64,000 nucleotides of DNA, taken from contig NZ_PYON01000011.1 of the NCBI RefSeq assembly GCF_003026355.1, forward strand, positions 91,080 through 155,079, written 5' to 3'. The notes below the pieces were generated by a model. It was not told where the DNA came from and made no database searches. It saw only the letters and a list, made by a program, of their open reading frames with translations. Below, piece after piece: positions 42,777 to 51,131 of this stretch. This DNA comes from Photobacterium kishitanii. GTDB lineage: Bacteria > Pseudomonadota > Gammaproteobacteria > Enterobacterales > Vibrionaceae. Both the position numbers and the translations under genes were made by a program. Numbering within the stretch: position 1 is the stretch's first letter; each line of letters starts with the position of its first letter.

Positions 42777-44080
42777 TGATCACAAACAGTAAAATTCGCT
42801 TTAATCAACATGCCTTCTTTTCTGCAACACTCCCCGTGAAAATCTCTGATGCTCAAATCAAACGTCATATTAATGATCAACGTGTACGCCAGTTAAAAGA
42901 TGTTCGATGCCCACTTTACTTGCGGTTTAACGCATCTCGAACCGGTGGAACGTGGTGGTTTTATCGTTACGAAGCTGGCAAACAATACCCATATCGTATT
43001 GCTAAATATCCTGGTACTCAGGCTAAAGATATTATGGATGTGGTGAGTGCGGTATCTGTCCAAATAGCTAAAGGAAAAGCCATCGAATGTAATCGCTTTG
43101 AAACGGTAGATCAGCTGGTTGATTGGCATGTTCAGCGGCAATGTACTTTAAAACGTTCCACGAAAGAGCGATTGAATAACCTAAAAAGTATGGCTGAAAC
43201 TCATGTGATGAGCCTATTTCATGGTGTTGCTATTACTGATATTGACCATCAAAAGATAGACAGTGCCTTGATTCAGCCTATGTTTGAGCAAGGCTATTCG
43301 GTGAGTTATGTGAGGGCGAATTTCTTCTTATTGAAAACAGCTTTCTCTATTGCTAGACGATTGAAACACATCACGGCCAATCCACTATCAGAAGTGCAAT
43401 TTAAGACGTTTTTCCCTGAGACTTTCTCTGTTACAGAAGCTCAAATAAAAGGCTGCCGAGTGAATACTGAAGACCTGATTGATATCTTGCCGGCGATTGG
43501 CCAACAACAACCACCACAACGATTATTACTGATGATGATGTTAGCGCATGGTTCTCGTATTGGTGAAACCAGAAAGGCTTTATGGAAGAACATCAGTTTT
43601 ATTGAAAAGCGGTGGTTCATTCCTAAAGAAGACGCCAAGAATGGGGTAGCAATGAGCTATCCACTTACCGCTGAGATGATTGAACTATTACGTTCATATC
43701 AAGCATGGCAACGTGCGCTAGGCTATAACAGTGATCACTTGTTCCCATTATCTCGTTGGAATAATCAGCCAATCCACAGTGCTAAAGCCAGTGAATGGGT
43801 ACGAGGAGTATCAAAGAAAGCATGGAGTGCACATGATCTTAGAAAGCGAGCACGATCAATATGGGCGGAATTAGGGGTTGATTACATTGTCTGTGAATCA
43901 CTGCTCAATCATGCTCGAGATAAGTTAGATCAAGCCTATATCCATACACATATGGAATTACAGAAGAAAGAAGCGTTAGAAACGTACCATAAATGGCTTA
44001 AAAAAGGATGGTGTACCTGTCTAGCACCTGTCTCGATTCAAAATCCAATCCTCGATAAACCCTTATCCAGACTGGCTTGA
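42776..44080 (+). CDS. Second tyrosine recombinase (P4-type integrase), last gene of the tail operon
   Basis: A 434-aa P4-like integrase. Residues ~20-110 are an arm-binding DUF4102-like domain (RCPLYLRFNASRTGGTWWFYRYEAGKQ), ~110-200 the core-binding domain. The catalytic residues are all present: R261 (AHGSRIGE), a lysine at 284-288 (PKEDAK), H353 and R356 (AHDLRKRAR), H379 (LLNHAR) and Y388 (QAYIHT). It starts on the last base of gpD, so it is co-transcribed with late tail genes, and it differs completely from the int at 11062. It may resolve or integrate at a second site or act late in infection. Confidence 0.88.
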   Translation: MITNSKIRFNQHAFFSATLPVKISDAQIKRHINDQRVRQLKDVRCPLYLRFNASRTGGTWWFYRYEAGKQYPYRIAKYPGTQAKDIMDVVSAVSVQIAKGKAIECNRFETVDQLVDWHVQRQCTLKRSTKERLNNLKSMAETHVMSLFHGVAITDIDHQKIDSALIQPMFEQGYSVSYVRANFFLLKTAFSIARRLKHITANPLSEVQFKTFFPETFSVTEAQIKGCRVNTEDLIDILPAIGQQQPPQRLLLMMMLAHGSRIGETRKALWKNISFIEKRWFIPKEDAKNGVAMSYPLTAEMIELLRSYQAWQRALGYNSDHLFPLSRWNNQPIHSAKASEWVRGVSKKAWSAHDLRKRARSIWAELGVDYIVCESLLNHARDKLDQAYIHTHMELQKKEALETYHKWLKKGWCTCLAPVSIQNPILDKPLSRLA

Positions 44081-44108
44081 AGCCACTTTTCATTATAAAC
44101 CTCAGCGG

Positions 44109-44408
44109 ATGATAATAAGAATGCAGATTTGTACGAAAAACGAACAAATCAACGCTAATTTGATGGGAGCAGCACGAGCAGTTCCTCACCAAGTTGGCCT
44201 AATCAAATTGAGTAAAACCCAGTTGAAAGTTCTGCAGTCGATTATGCCTGGTGAAAAGGTAACAGCGGAACAGATTGCCGAACGTTGTGATTTGTCTTGT
44301 TCGTGGGCGAGTACTTTGTTGAAGACGGTTTGGGAAAGGGGGTATTTGGTGAGAGAATTTTTTGTTAAAAGTAACGGAGGTCTAAAATATAAATACAAAA
44401 TTATATGA
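44109..44408 (+). CDS. Winged-helix DNA-binding protein
   Basis: A 99-aa protein with a MarR-like winged helix (LIKLSKTQLKVLQSIMPGEKVTAEQIAERCDLSCSWASTLLKTVWERGYLVRE). It ends near the right end of the prophage, the position of regulators such as Ogr in P2-like phages, though no zinc motif is present. A decayed copy of its DNA lies at 60651-60715, joined to an integrase fragment, showing it belongs to this phage type. Confidence 0.7.
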   Translation: MIIRMQICTKNEQINANLMGAARAVPHQVGLIKLSKTQLKVLQSIMPGEKVTAEQIAERCDLSCSWASTLLKTVWERGYLVREFFVKSNGGLKYKYKII

Positions 44409-44454
44409 TTCATATGAAAGAATAGTTTTATTATACTAGGTTCATGATAATCTT

Positions 44455-44559
44455 GTGTCATATGTGTCATATGTGTCATATGTGTCATATGTGTCATATG
44501 TGTCATATGTGTCATATGTGTCATATGTGTCATATGTGTCATATGTGTCATATGTGTCA
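44455..44559 (+). repeat. Perfect 9-bp tandem repeat (GTGTCATAT), 11 units + 6 bp
   Basis: Eleven uninterrupted copies plus GTGTCA. The unit contains the palindrome CATATG. Read on the minus strand it gives an artificial Met-Thr-His repeat. It lies between the winged-helix gene and the 197-aa gene, where variation in copy number could alter spacing of a promoter. Confidence 0.95.
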
Positions 44560-44598
44560 AGAGTAAAAAGAATTCAATGACTAAGTAAAGGTATAAGT

Positions 44599-45192
44599 AT
44601 GACTGATATACAGTATGAATACGAAGAAAAGTTAGGTAGAATTAATGACTTGGTTGTTGCCTCTGTTGTTGATAATCTTCAAGCCTGTGTTAATGATTTT
44701 GCACAATTTTACCCTGAAAGTATCAATATACGTATTAGTAGAAAAAACCTAGATGTATACAAGAATCAAGTGTTAGAAATATTTAATGATGGTTTAAATG
44801 TTTTTAAGAACGGTATATCTTCGATAAAATTCACATATCGATATGCACATTCAATAGAATATGTGAAAATTCCATATATGTTCAATTTGCATACAATAAA
44901 AAAGCAAGAATACTCTAGAGAGTATAGAAAGATTATTATAGATACTATTACTAGCATAATAGACGGAATAAATAAAAAACTCAAATTCGTTAAAGATGAA
45001 AAAAAATTAAATATAGAAAGGTTTGAAGAGTATTTTAAAATAAACAAAGCACTTTCAGATTTTATGACTGAATTAGTTTCACTTGAGAAAAAGATCAAGA
45101 CTGATTTAATAAAAAAAAGGCAGATGAAGATAAAAAATAATCTTGAAATAGCAATAGATGCATGGAGTCAAATGGATAAAAAAATAGGCTAG
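44599..45192 (+). CDS. Hypothetical 197-aa coiled-coil protein
   Basis: An unrecognised, K/E/I-rich protein with predicted helices throughout; residues ~110-190 look like a coiled coil (IDGINKKLKFVKDEKKLNIERFEEYF). AAAGG precedes the ATG by 7-8 nt. It is AT-rich, unlike the tail genes, and lies between the 9-bp repeat array and the hairpin repeat at 45188, so it is likely cargo at the phage right end. Confidence 0.6.
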   Translation: MTDIQYEYEEKLGRINDLVVASVVDNLQACVNDFAQFYPESINIRISRKNLDVYKNQVLEIFNDGLNVFKNGISSIKFTYRYAHSIEYVKIPYMFNLHTIKKQEYSREYRKIIIDTITSIIDGINKKLKFVKDEKKLNIERFEEYFKINKALSDFMTELVSLEKKIKTDLIKKRQMKIKNNLEIAIDAWSQMDKKIG

Positions 45193-45330
45193 GTTCTTTC
45201 TGTATTTAAAATCGGACTAACGAGTCACACTCTCGGGAAATAAAAATTTTTCGGCTCTCTTAGCCACCACCACCGAGGTTGGTGATTTAGACCATTTTCG
45301 GTGGTGAAGGGTAGAGCGTGATGCGTAACG
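45188..45330. repeat. Hairpin repeat, copy 1
   Basis: Matches 51819-51958 along ~140 bp and 57256-57324 in its inner half. It contains CACCACCGA (45268-45276) and TCGGTGGTG (45298-45306), a perfect 9-bp stem, then GTAGAGCGTGATGCGTAACG. Copies 2 and 3 lie ~160 and ~105 bp before two paralogous lipoprotein genes; this one lies at the junction between phage and cargo. Confidence 0.8.
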
Positions 45331-45415
45331 ATAATCTGATAACACGTTTTGAATAAAAATGTTATAAAATTAATAATTAATATCAAGGGTTTTATATACA
45401 CTAATCTTTAATAGA

Positions 45416-47383
45416 TCATGATTTTGAATTCCAAATGTTATCAAATCCATGAGATAAAAGATTAGCACCGTAGATATTTAAATGATTATTATCAACAAAA
45501 AGCGGCTTATTTTTTATATTTGCATAGAATGTATTATTCTTAGTATTTAGTAAATAATGGTTTACATCAATAATATTAATTCCGCATTGTTTTTTTGCCT
45601 GATTTAATAAAGATAATGTGAATTTATTTCTTTTTTCATAAGATTTCACAGATATGGTTACATCATGTTTTTTATTTTGTAATAAGTTATTAACCATGGT
45701 TTCTGGTACGTTAACTATAAACTCAGGTATGGGCTTTAATATATAAACTGGGTGATTTTTATGAATATCACATACACTTTTTATAAAGTCTTTTTTGTAT
45801 GCATCAAGATAATTATTAGAAAATTTATTATATCCATCAAGATATATATATGGTTTATTTACTTGATTTGATTCATTAAAACCAAATGGGTATATGTTTA
45901 ATCTAGCAGCTAATATCACAGGAACGCCATCGTAGTGTGACTTAAGAAAGGAATACAATTTATCATTGTATACACTACAATTTTTCCTTGAAGGATCACT
46001 ATGAATAACACCATAAATAGGAAGACACCCAAATGCCCCTAAATTTAAAAGTTCTTTTCCTTTATATTTACTTTTAAGTGATTTATATATTCCACTAGAG
46101 ATAGCTTGAGCATGACTATCTCCTATAATAATTCCAGCTACATTATTTTCAATTTCAAATTTATTACACCCTTTGGATGTTAAATCTCCGACTTCACATT
46201 GTTCTCTTAATTTTTTTACATTGTTATCTTGTGATGAAGATAGTGATGATGCAAAGTCTTCTATATAATTTATATTAGATTGGAACCTTTTTGGTATACC
46301 ATGTTCAATAAAAATATAGCTAGAAACTAATCCAAGACTTACCACTATCCACAATGGTTTAAATGCAATAAAAGTCTTAAAGGAAATAGTCGATAATGCA
46401 GGGAATTTAATACTTTCAACAAACTTGTAGCTACAAAAACCGAGTACAAAAGAAACAGGAATACCAATCCATGCCCAATGCTGTATTTCAAAGTTGTAGC
46501 CAAATACCATTACAGGCCAATGCCATAAGTAGATAGAATAAGACCATAAACCTACTTTTTGCATTAGTACATTATCTGTAATTACACTACCACTACGATT
46601 AGCTACAATAACTAAATAAGCACCTAAAACAGGGATTAAAGCTAAGTATCCAGGCCAGTAGTTATCTTTCGATATAAATGCATATGAAGATAAGATTAAG
46701 GCAATACCAAACCATTCTAAGTATTTTTTGCTTGTTTCTTTAAGACTCTGTAATGGATAAAGGAATGCAAGACCTCCTACCATCATTTCCCATGCACGAG
46801 TTGGCAATAGGAAGTAAGCCGGATTAGGCCAACGATATGTTATATAAGCACTAAATATAAAACCAAGCATTGTACCAATAATAAGTAAAAGCTTAATGTT
46901 GTTTAGAGGCATGTATTTCTTTAAAAGCACTAATACTACAGGATAAATTATGTAGAATTGCCACTCTACTGATAGAGACCATGTATGCAACAACCACTTA
47001 CTATGTGATGCAGTATCAAAATAACCAGCCTCTCGCCAATAAATCACATTGGATAAGAACCCCATGCTACTAGCGATATGTTTACCTAACATACTATAAT
47101 TTAACGGGGTAAGATAAAACCAACCAAACACTAGTAAAACTAAGCAAACTACTGATAATGAAGGAATAATACGGTTGGCTCGAGCGATATAGAAATTAAT
47201 AATAGAAAAATTATTTTTTTCAAACCCACGAAATATGATCCCTGTCATTAAGAAACCAGAGATAACAAAAAACACATCAACCCCAGCGAAACCACCAGGT
47301 ACCCATGTAGGATTAAAATGGAATAAGACAACAGCTATGACAGCAAGAGCTCTCAATCCATTGATATCGGTTCTAAATTTCAT
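45416..47383 (-). CDS. OafA/OatA-like membrane acyltransferase with SGNH domain
   Basis: A 655-aa protein. The N-terminal ~370 residues are an acyltransferase-3 domain with ten or so membrane segments (INGLRALAVIAVVLFHF, then GFAGVDVFFVISGFLMTG and the conserved HTWSLSVEWQFYIIYP). The C-terminal part is an SGNH hydrolase-like domain: serine in IIGDSHAQ (about 422) and a D-x-x-H in VDNNHLN (about 640). Such enzymes O-acetylate surface polysaccharide (O-antigen or capsule). At a prophage edge this suggests antigen conversion, which can block phage adsorption; that role is inferred. Confidence 0.87.
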   Translation of the reverse strand: MKFRTDINGLRALAVIAVVLFHFNPTWVPGGFAGVDVFFVISGFLMTGIIFRGFEKNNFSIINFYIARANRIIPSLSVVCLVLLVFGWFYLTPLNYSMLGKHIASSMGFLSNVIYWREAGYFDTASHSKWLLHTWSLSVEWQFYIIYPVVLVLLKKYMPLNNIKLLLIIGTMLGFIFSAYITYRWPNPAYFLLPTRAWEMMVGGLAFLYPLQSLKETSKKYLEWFGIALILSSYAFISKDNYWPGYLALIPVLGAYLVIVANRSGSVITDNVLMQKVGLWSYSIYLWHWPVMVFGYNFEIQHWAWIGIPVSFVLGFCSYKFVESIKFPALSTISFKTFIAFKPLWIVVSLGLVSSYIFIEHGIPKRFQSNINYIEDFASSLSSSQDNNVKKLREQCEVGDLTSKGCNKFEIENNVAGIIIGDSHAQAISSGIYKSLKSKYKGKELLNLGAFGCLPIYGVIHSDPSRKNCSVYNDKLYSFLKSHYDGVPVILAARLNIYPFGFNESNQVNKPYIYLDGYNKFSNNYLDAYKKDFIKSVCDIHKNHPVYILKPIPEFIVNVPETMVNNLLQNKKHDVTISVKSYEKRNKFTLSLLNQAKKQCGINIIDVNHYLLNTKNNTFYANIKNKPLFVDNNHLNIYGANLLSHGFDNIWNSKS

Positions 47384-47514
47384 GAAAAGTAAAAATCTAA
47401 TAAGATAAACGGCAGGTATAATATCAAAACTATATATATAAGTAATTTATTCTATTGTTGATATTATTAAATATATTGACTATAAAGCAATTCTATACAT
47501 TGTAACTGCATATA

Positions 47515-47541
47515 TAAAAAAGGCGCCTTATGAGACGCCTA
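47515..47541 (-). terminator. Terminator (minus strand) after the small peptide gene
   Basis: On the minus strand AGGCGTC-TCATAA-GGCGCCT forms a 7-bp stem with one wobble, followed by T6. Confidence 0.8.
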
Positions 47542-47560
47542 TTTTATATATAACATGTAC

Positions 47561-47701
47561 TTAGTTATTTTCCTTTCGGTTGAGCATTACCTCTACCGCT
47601 ACCAGAAGGACTACCGGTGGTGCTAGGCCAATTTCCTCCAGGTCCTGTATGACTAGAAGGGCCTCTAAACTTCCTTTCGAATTACCGCCTTTGGAAGACA
47701 T
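47561..47701 (-). pseudogene. Small Gly/Ser/Pro-rich peptide gene, probably frameshifted
   Basis: A 46-codon frame with an excellent ribosome site (AAGGAGAG, 6 nt before ATG 47701-47699) begins MSSKGGNSKG. After codon ~11 the shifted frame, not the open one, continues with plausible low-complexity protein (HTGPGGNWPSTTG, then SGSGRGNAQPKGK) and its own stop at 47565-47567. So a one-base insertion or two-base deletion near 47660-47670 appears to have broken a ~45-aa peptide gene, or it uses frameshifting. It has its own terminator. Function unknown. Confidence 0.45.
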
Positions 47702-47837
47702 TATCTCTCCTTAACAGATGTTAATATTTAACAAATTAAGTTTAGTTAATTAAGTACAAAAAGTTGATTAATAGGATAATGGGTAAAAGATAGAAAAGGA
47801 GTCGCTACATAATTTATATAGTTGTAAATTAATGCTG

Positions 47838-47867
47838 ATGGAAATCATGCGGAGTAGTGGCATTCAG
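47838..47867 (+). repeat. 30-bp copy of the yaiI attachment segment
   Basis: Matches 6384-6413 and 49144-49173 with 2 mismatches (ATGGAAATCATGCGG, then AGTAGTGGCATTCAG), and then diverges at once. It is the shortest shared segment, so it marks the likely crossover core. It lies between the small peptide gene and the lipoprotein gene. Confidence 0.75.
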
Positions 47868-47874
47868 TCGCTAG

Positions 47875-47937
47875 AGGACACTTTAGGCTATGCTAATTTA
47901 ATGGAATTAATACCTAGCTTTGTCTCTGAAGTGTCCT
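47875..47937. repeat. Inverted repeat directly beside the att-like segment
   Basis: AGGACACTT (47875-47883) and AAGTGTCCT (47929-47937) are perfect inverted repeats 45 bp apart. No transposase is present. It could be a tiny remnant of an insertion element. Confidence 0.4.
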
Positions 47938-48050
47938 AAGTAATTTGAAAGGTTATTTAGCTCTTGAATATCAAATGGTTACAAGTTACGTATTAGAGTC
48001 AAGCCAACAAAGTGAAATTATTCTAGAAAATAATAAAACAGCTTTATTTT

Positions 48051-48092
48051 ACATACATTCTATACATTCTATACATTCTATACATTCTATAT
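48051..48092. repeat. 10-bp tandem repeat (TACATTCTAT), four units
   Basis: Four consecutive units of TACATTCTAT, preceded by TTTACA and followed by TTTTA. Short and non-coding. Confidence 0.85.
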
Positions 48093-48097
48093 TTTAT

Positions 48098-48126
48098 TTA
48101 TAAAAAAGGCCGTCAATGACGACCTT
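48098..48126 (-). terminator. Terminator (minus strand) after the 120-aa lipoprotein
   Basis: AAGGTCGTC-ATT-GACGGCCTT on the minus strand (9-bp stem, one wobble) followed by T6. Confidence 0.85.
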
Positions 48127-48153
48127 GTAATCTCATGAAAATATAGTGATTAA

Positions 48154-48516
48154 TTATTTCCAGCTTTCACAGCCAGGCTTTGATTTATCTATTAATAGAT
48201 TACCTTCGATTTTATATTTCACATAACCAACTAAAAACGAAAAGAATTCACTATCAGCAGCTACATCAGTTAATCCGACGGCACATCGGTCTTGTTCAAT
48301 TGTGTTATCAGAAGCTTCTTTTATAGAAGGAACGCCAAGAGGCACAATAAAAATAGCTTTTGTATCTTCACCAACTACTCTCGGACCTTCTACAAAATGA
48401 CCGTTATTCAAATTAACATTTTTTGTAGATGCTAACGTAAAGTCAGCAATTCTTTGAGCACAGCCCGTCAATAATAAAGTAGATGCAATAAAGCTAATCG
48501 TAACTATTTTCTTCAT
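48154..48516 (-). CDS. Small lipoprotein of unknown function
   Basis: A 120-aa lipoprotein: signal peptide MKKIVTISFIASTLLLTGC with lipobox LTGC (cysteine 19), then a mature part with GPRVVGEDTKAIFIVPLGVPSIKEA and a pair of cysteines (C81 region and C115). I start at the MKK codon (48516) because it gives a standard signal peptide; an ATG four codons earlier is possible. Related small lipoproteins are common in gammaproteobacteria but have no assigned function. It lies between two yaiI-derived segments, so the unit 47838-49144 may be a minimal inserted element. Confidence 0.7.
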   Translation of the reverse strand: MKKIVTISFIASTLLLTGCAQRIADFTLASTKNVNLNNGHFVEGPRVVGEDTKAIFIVPLGVPSIKEASDNTIEQDRCAVGLTDVAADSEFFSFLVGYVKYKIEGNLLIDKSKPGCESWK

Positions 48517-48560
48517 AAAAAGTATCAATCAAAATCAATTGGGAGCGGATACTAGCATCT

Positions 48561-48717
48561 AAGTATATTGATTGAAAAAAACGCTGCATATCAGTAAGTA
48601 AAGATATGTATTGAATATATAACCTAGTCCTTTAAGTTGCGCTAAGAAGCTACTTTAAAGCTATATAAACGAGTTAGGTGAAACTTTTCCATTAAAGGCT
48701 GTATTTAACATATTGAA
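48561..48717. repeat. 157-bp dispersed repeat, copy 1
   Basis: AAGTATATTG to TATTGAA is ~90% the same as 53911-54067, without indels at the ends. The last ~35 bp also resemble 55114-55147, immediately before an integrase fragment. No open frame is shared. Confidence 0.85.
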
Positions 48718-49143
48718 CCTTTTACGCACCACGCGATCACACTTCAGCTCTAAACGGGGTTGTAAGCTTTGTTTTGATATATTTACGATACGGATAATAA
48801 CAACAAAGTACTGTTGATAATTTGTTACTAATGTTGCGGATGGTTTCTAAAAACTATAACGCCTTATATCTAGTTGAAAGTGCCAAAACACTAACTTTCC
48901 CTAACTCGTCATTATCGTTATTCATAAGAACTGAAGGTGCACATGTCATTATTCTAAAATCAGGAGGTGTTGTGGTTCGACTATTTAATTTAACGTTGTT
49001 GTCATTATTGTTAATACATAAAGGTATATAAATGTTTGCTAACGATTCTAAGTAAATATCAATATATTCAATAGTATACAAACGAAGGCATGTTAGCACA
49101 ACTCAAATTAACTGTATGTATATACAGTTAATTATTTTATATT
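48718..49143. other. AT-rich spacer without a supported gene
   Basis: Short overlapping frames on both strands have no ribosome site or recognisable sequence. It ends at the right yaiI repeat. Confidence 0.6.
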
Positions 49144-49650
49144 ATGGAAACCATGCGGAGTAGTGGAATTCAGACAGGTGGACCGTCTGCATTAACACAA
49201 GCAGACCGCCAAAATTTCGCTAATAAACTAGATGCTTTTTTAGCTAAAAATCATAAGATACAATAAGTTATAACTTTGGAGGTAACGCTGTTTTACCTCC
49301 ATTTCTCCCTTCTACGTTATTCATATTTCTTCTTATTTTCCTGCTAAATCCCAATTGCTAACGTTTTGCTAATATGAATTGCTAATATGAATTGCTAATA
49401 TAAATGGATATTTTGCGTTTTTTCAGAAAATTAGCATGCATAATTATTTAAATAAATGAATTTAATATAGTGGGATTTAGCGATTTATTCTGACTGTAAT
49501 AGCCTAAATTGTTTATTTAAATAGGTAGGGATTAATATAAAGTATTATGGTTTTTAAAAATGTAAGTCTATGGCATTGGTTAATAGGCTTGGTAGTTACG
49601 ATACGACAGAATTGCTTGGTGATCACAATGGTGTGAAATATGAATCTAAC
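49144..49650 (+). pseudogene. yaiI: Displaced yaiI 3' end and downstream DNA (right direct repeat)
   Basis: Starts at the codon for [10 protein letters not shown] and contains the last ~40 codons of yaiI up to the stop at 49264-49266, with only synonymous or third-position differences, followed by the same terminator hairpin and intergenic DNA as at 6507-6941. There is no 5' part and no promoter, so it is not expressed as YaiI. It is the remnant of the original target left by integration. Confidence 0.82.
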
Positions 49651-49895
49651 ACGCTTTTGCCCCATTATGCGTTAGACCTTTTACTCATTCATATCTTGTT
49701 AATGTGAATTTGCACTATAAAAAGTTATGCGAATTTCGGTCATTTAGGAATTATGCACCTCTTAGCAGCTTAGTTCCCTTGCATTGTTGATAAGATATTG
49801 ATTTGTAATTGAGTCAGTAAGTGAAAGACGGCATTATGTGCGAGTTAAAGGCGACTTTTAGCCGTCTAATTAGCGTTATATGTTAGGAGGTATAC

Positions 49896-50360
49896 TTGGA
49901 CAAAATCTTTATTTCACAATTAGTTGATAGTGATCGAAGTGCTGTGTTTGACTTACTGCAAAACGAGCATGCTATGAGGTTTTTGGGACCGAGAAGGCCT
50001 TTGACTGATGCAGAAGCTGAGGTTTGGTTTGCTGACGAGCAACAGGCAGAAACTAGGTTTGCGTTCAGGTCTGTTGAAACTAACGAAATTGTTGGGTTTT
50101 GTGGAATTACGCTACTTGATGATGAACTAGACTTTGGGTATTTTATTCGTCAGAAGTTTTGGGGGCAAGGGCTAGCGCCTTTAATGTGCAAGTCAGCAAT
50201 ATTCAAACTGGCTCAATCCATCGACTTAACTCAAGTTAAAGTTTTCATAGCTTCAGATAATACGGGTAGCCAAAAAGTGGCGTATAAACTTGGGTGGCAA
50301 ATAAAGTGCGTAGCTGAGAACGAATTTGAGTCAGGGCATTTTTATCATATCCACACATAA
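49896..50360 (+). CDS. GNAT acetyltransferase, integron-cassette-like
   Basis: A 154-aa GNAT N-acetyltransferase of the RimJ/RimL type: FRSVETNEIVGFCGITLLDDELDFGYFI, then the acetyl-CoA pattern QKFWGQGLAPLM. TTG 49896 is the start, with TAGGAGG 7 nt upstream. It is followed at once by a ~124-bp attC-like site, and the DNA before it ends with an attC-like 3' core (TTAGCGTTAT at 49870), so it is a gene cassette. The acceptor substrate is unknown. Confidence 0.78.
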   Translation: MDKIFISQLVDSDRSAVFDLLQNEHAMRFLGPRRPLTDAEAEVWFADEQQAETRFAFRSVETNEIVGFCGITLLDDELDFGYFIRQKFWGQGLAPLMCKSAIFKLAQSIDLTQVKVFIASDNTGSQKVAYKLGWQIKCVAENEFESGHFYHIHT

Positions 50361-50480
50361 CAAACAATTAAAGAGTGATTCGGCACGCGTGGTATTTTTA
50401 TTATGCGTCAGTTTAAGTGATTAAGGTGGTATGCGGTAGCATTGGTATTACGTGCCTCACACCTTAATTAGGCGTTAACT
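50357..50480 (+). other. Integron attC site (VCR-like)
   Basis: Starts TAACAAACAATTAA (50358) and ends TTAATTAGGCGTTAACT (50480), whose outer parts are complementary, with inner complementary GGCACG/CGTGCC. The length of ~124 bp and the TAACAAAC/GGCGTTA ends are those of Vibrio superintegron repeats. It separates two GNAT genes. Confidence 0.75.
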
Positions 50481-50499
50481 GTATTACGGAGGAAGTACG

Positions 50500-50964
50500 A
50501 TGATAACAATTAGAGAGTACGTTGAATCGGATGCTAAAGCACTTTGGGATATTCACTTTTACACGATTCGTAATGTTAATCTTCGTGACTACTCCCAAGA
50601 ACAAATAGAGGCGTGGGCTCCAGATTGTCTTGATTTCTCAGTTTGGAAAAAGCGAATGTCTGGCTTATCACCATTTGTTGCTGAGATAGATAATATTATT
50701 GTTGGTTATATTGATTTACAATCAAATGGGTTAATTGATCATTTCTTTTGCCATTATGAATATCAAGGGCAGGGAGTGGGTAAAGCTTTAATGTTTCATG
50801 TGCTTAGCGTGGCAGAAGAACGTGATATTAAACGTTTGTATTCAGAAGTAAGTATTACAGCTAGACCGTTTTATGAATACTTTGGGTTTAAAGTAGTTAA
50901 ATCTCAAGAAATGGAAGTTCGAGGCCAAAAGCTAAGAAACTTCGTCATGGAAAAATACAATTAA
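50500..50964 (+). CDS. GNAT acetyltransferase, second cassette
   Basis: A 154-aa GNAT enzyme: ITIREYVESDAKALWDIHFYTIRNVN at the start, the acetyl-CoA loop YQGQGVGKALMFHV (about residues 87-100), and FYEYFGFKVVKSQE. GGAGG lies 7 nt before the ATG. It begins ~20 bp after the attC site, as a cassette gene should. No complete attC follows, so the cassette is truncated on the right, where the integrase remnant was inserted. Similar proteins acetylate small molecules or ribosomal/antibiotic amines. Confidence 0.77.
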   Translation: MITIREYVESDAKALWDIHFYTIRNVNLRDYSQEQIEAWAPDCLDFSVWKKRMSGLSPFVAEIDNIIVGYIDLQSNGLIDHFFCHYEYQGQGVGKALMFHVLSVAEERDIKRLYSEVSITARPFYEYFGFKVVKSQEMEVRGQKLRNFVMEKYN

Positions 50965-51131
50965 CATATAAGGATATGTATTGCGAAGTCGACACCTATC
51001 AAAAGTATTGAACAAGGCCAAGCCACCATATATAAATATATATTGCGAATATCATAAAGGGTGATACTGACCTTCTTATCTTTACCATACTTTTCCTAAT
51101 ACCTACCAGCCAAAATACAGCAAATTGCATA

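Noticed and set aside
44455..44559. CRISPR array
   Set aside because: The repeats are contiguous 9-mers with no spacers, and there are no cas genes in the window.
44186..44560. Minus-strand frame encoding a Met-Thr-His repeat protein
   Set aside because: It is the reverse reading of the 9-bp tandem array plus the antisense of the winged-helix gene; no ribosome site or family.
48822..49099. Two overlapping short frames on opposite strands
   Set aside because: No ribosome site, composition of intergenic DNA and no recognisable sequence.
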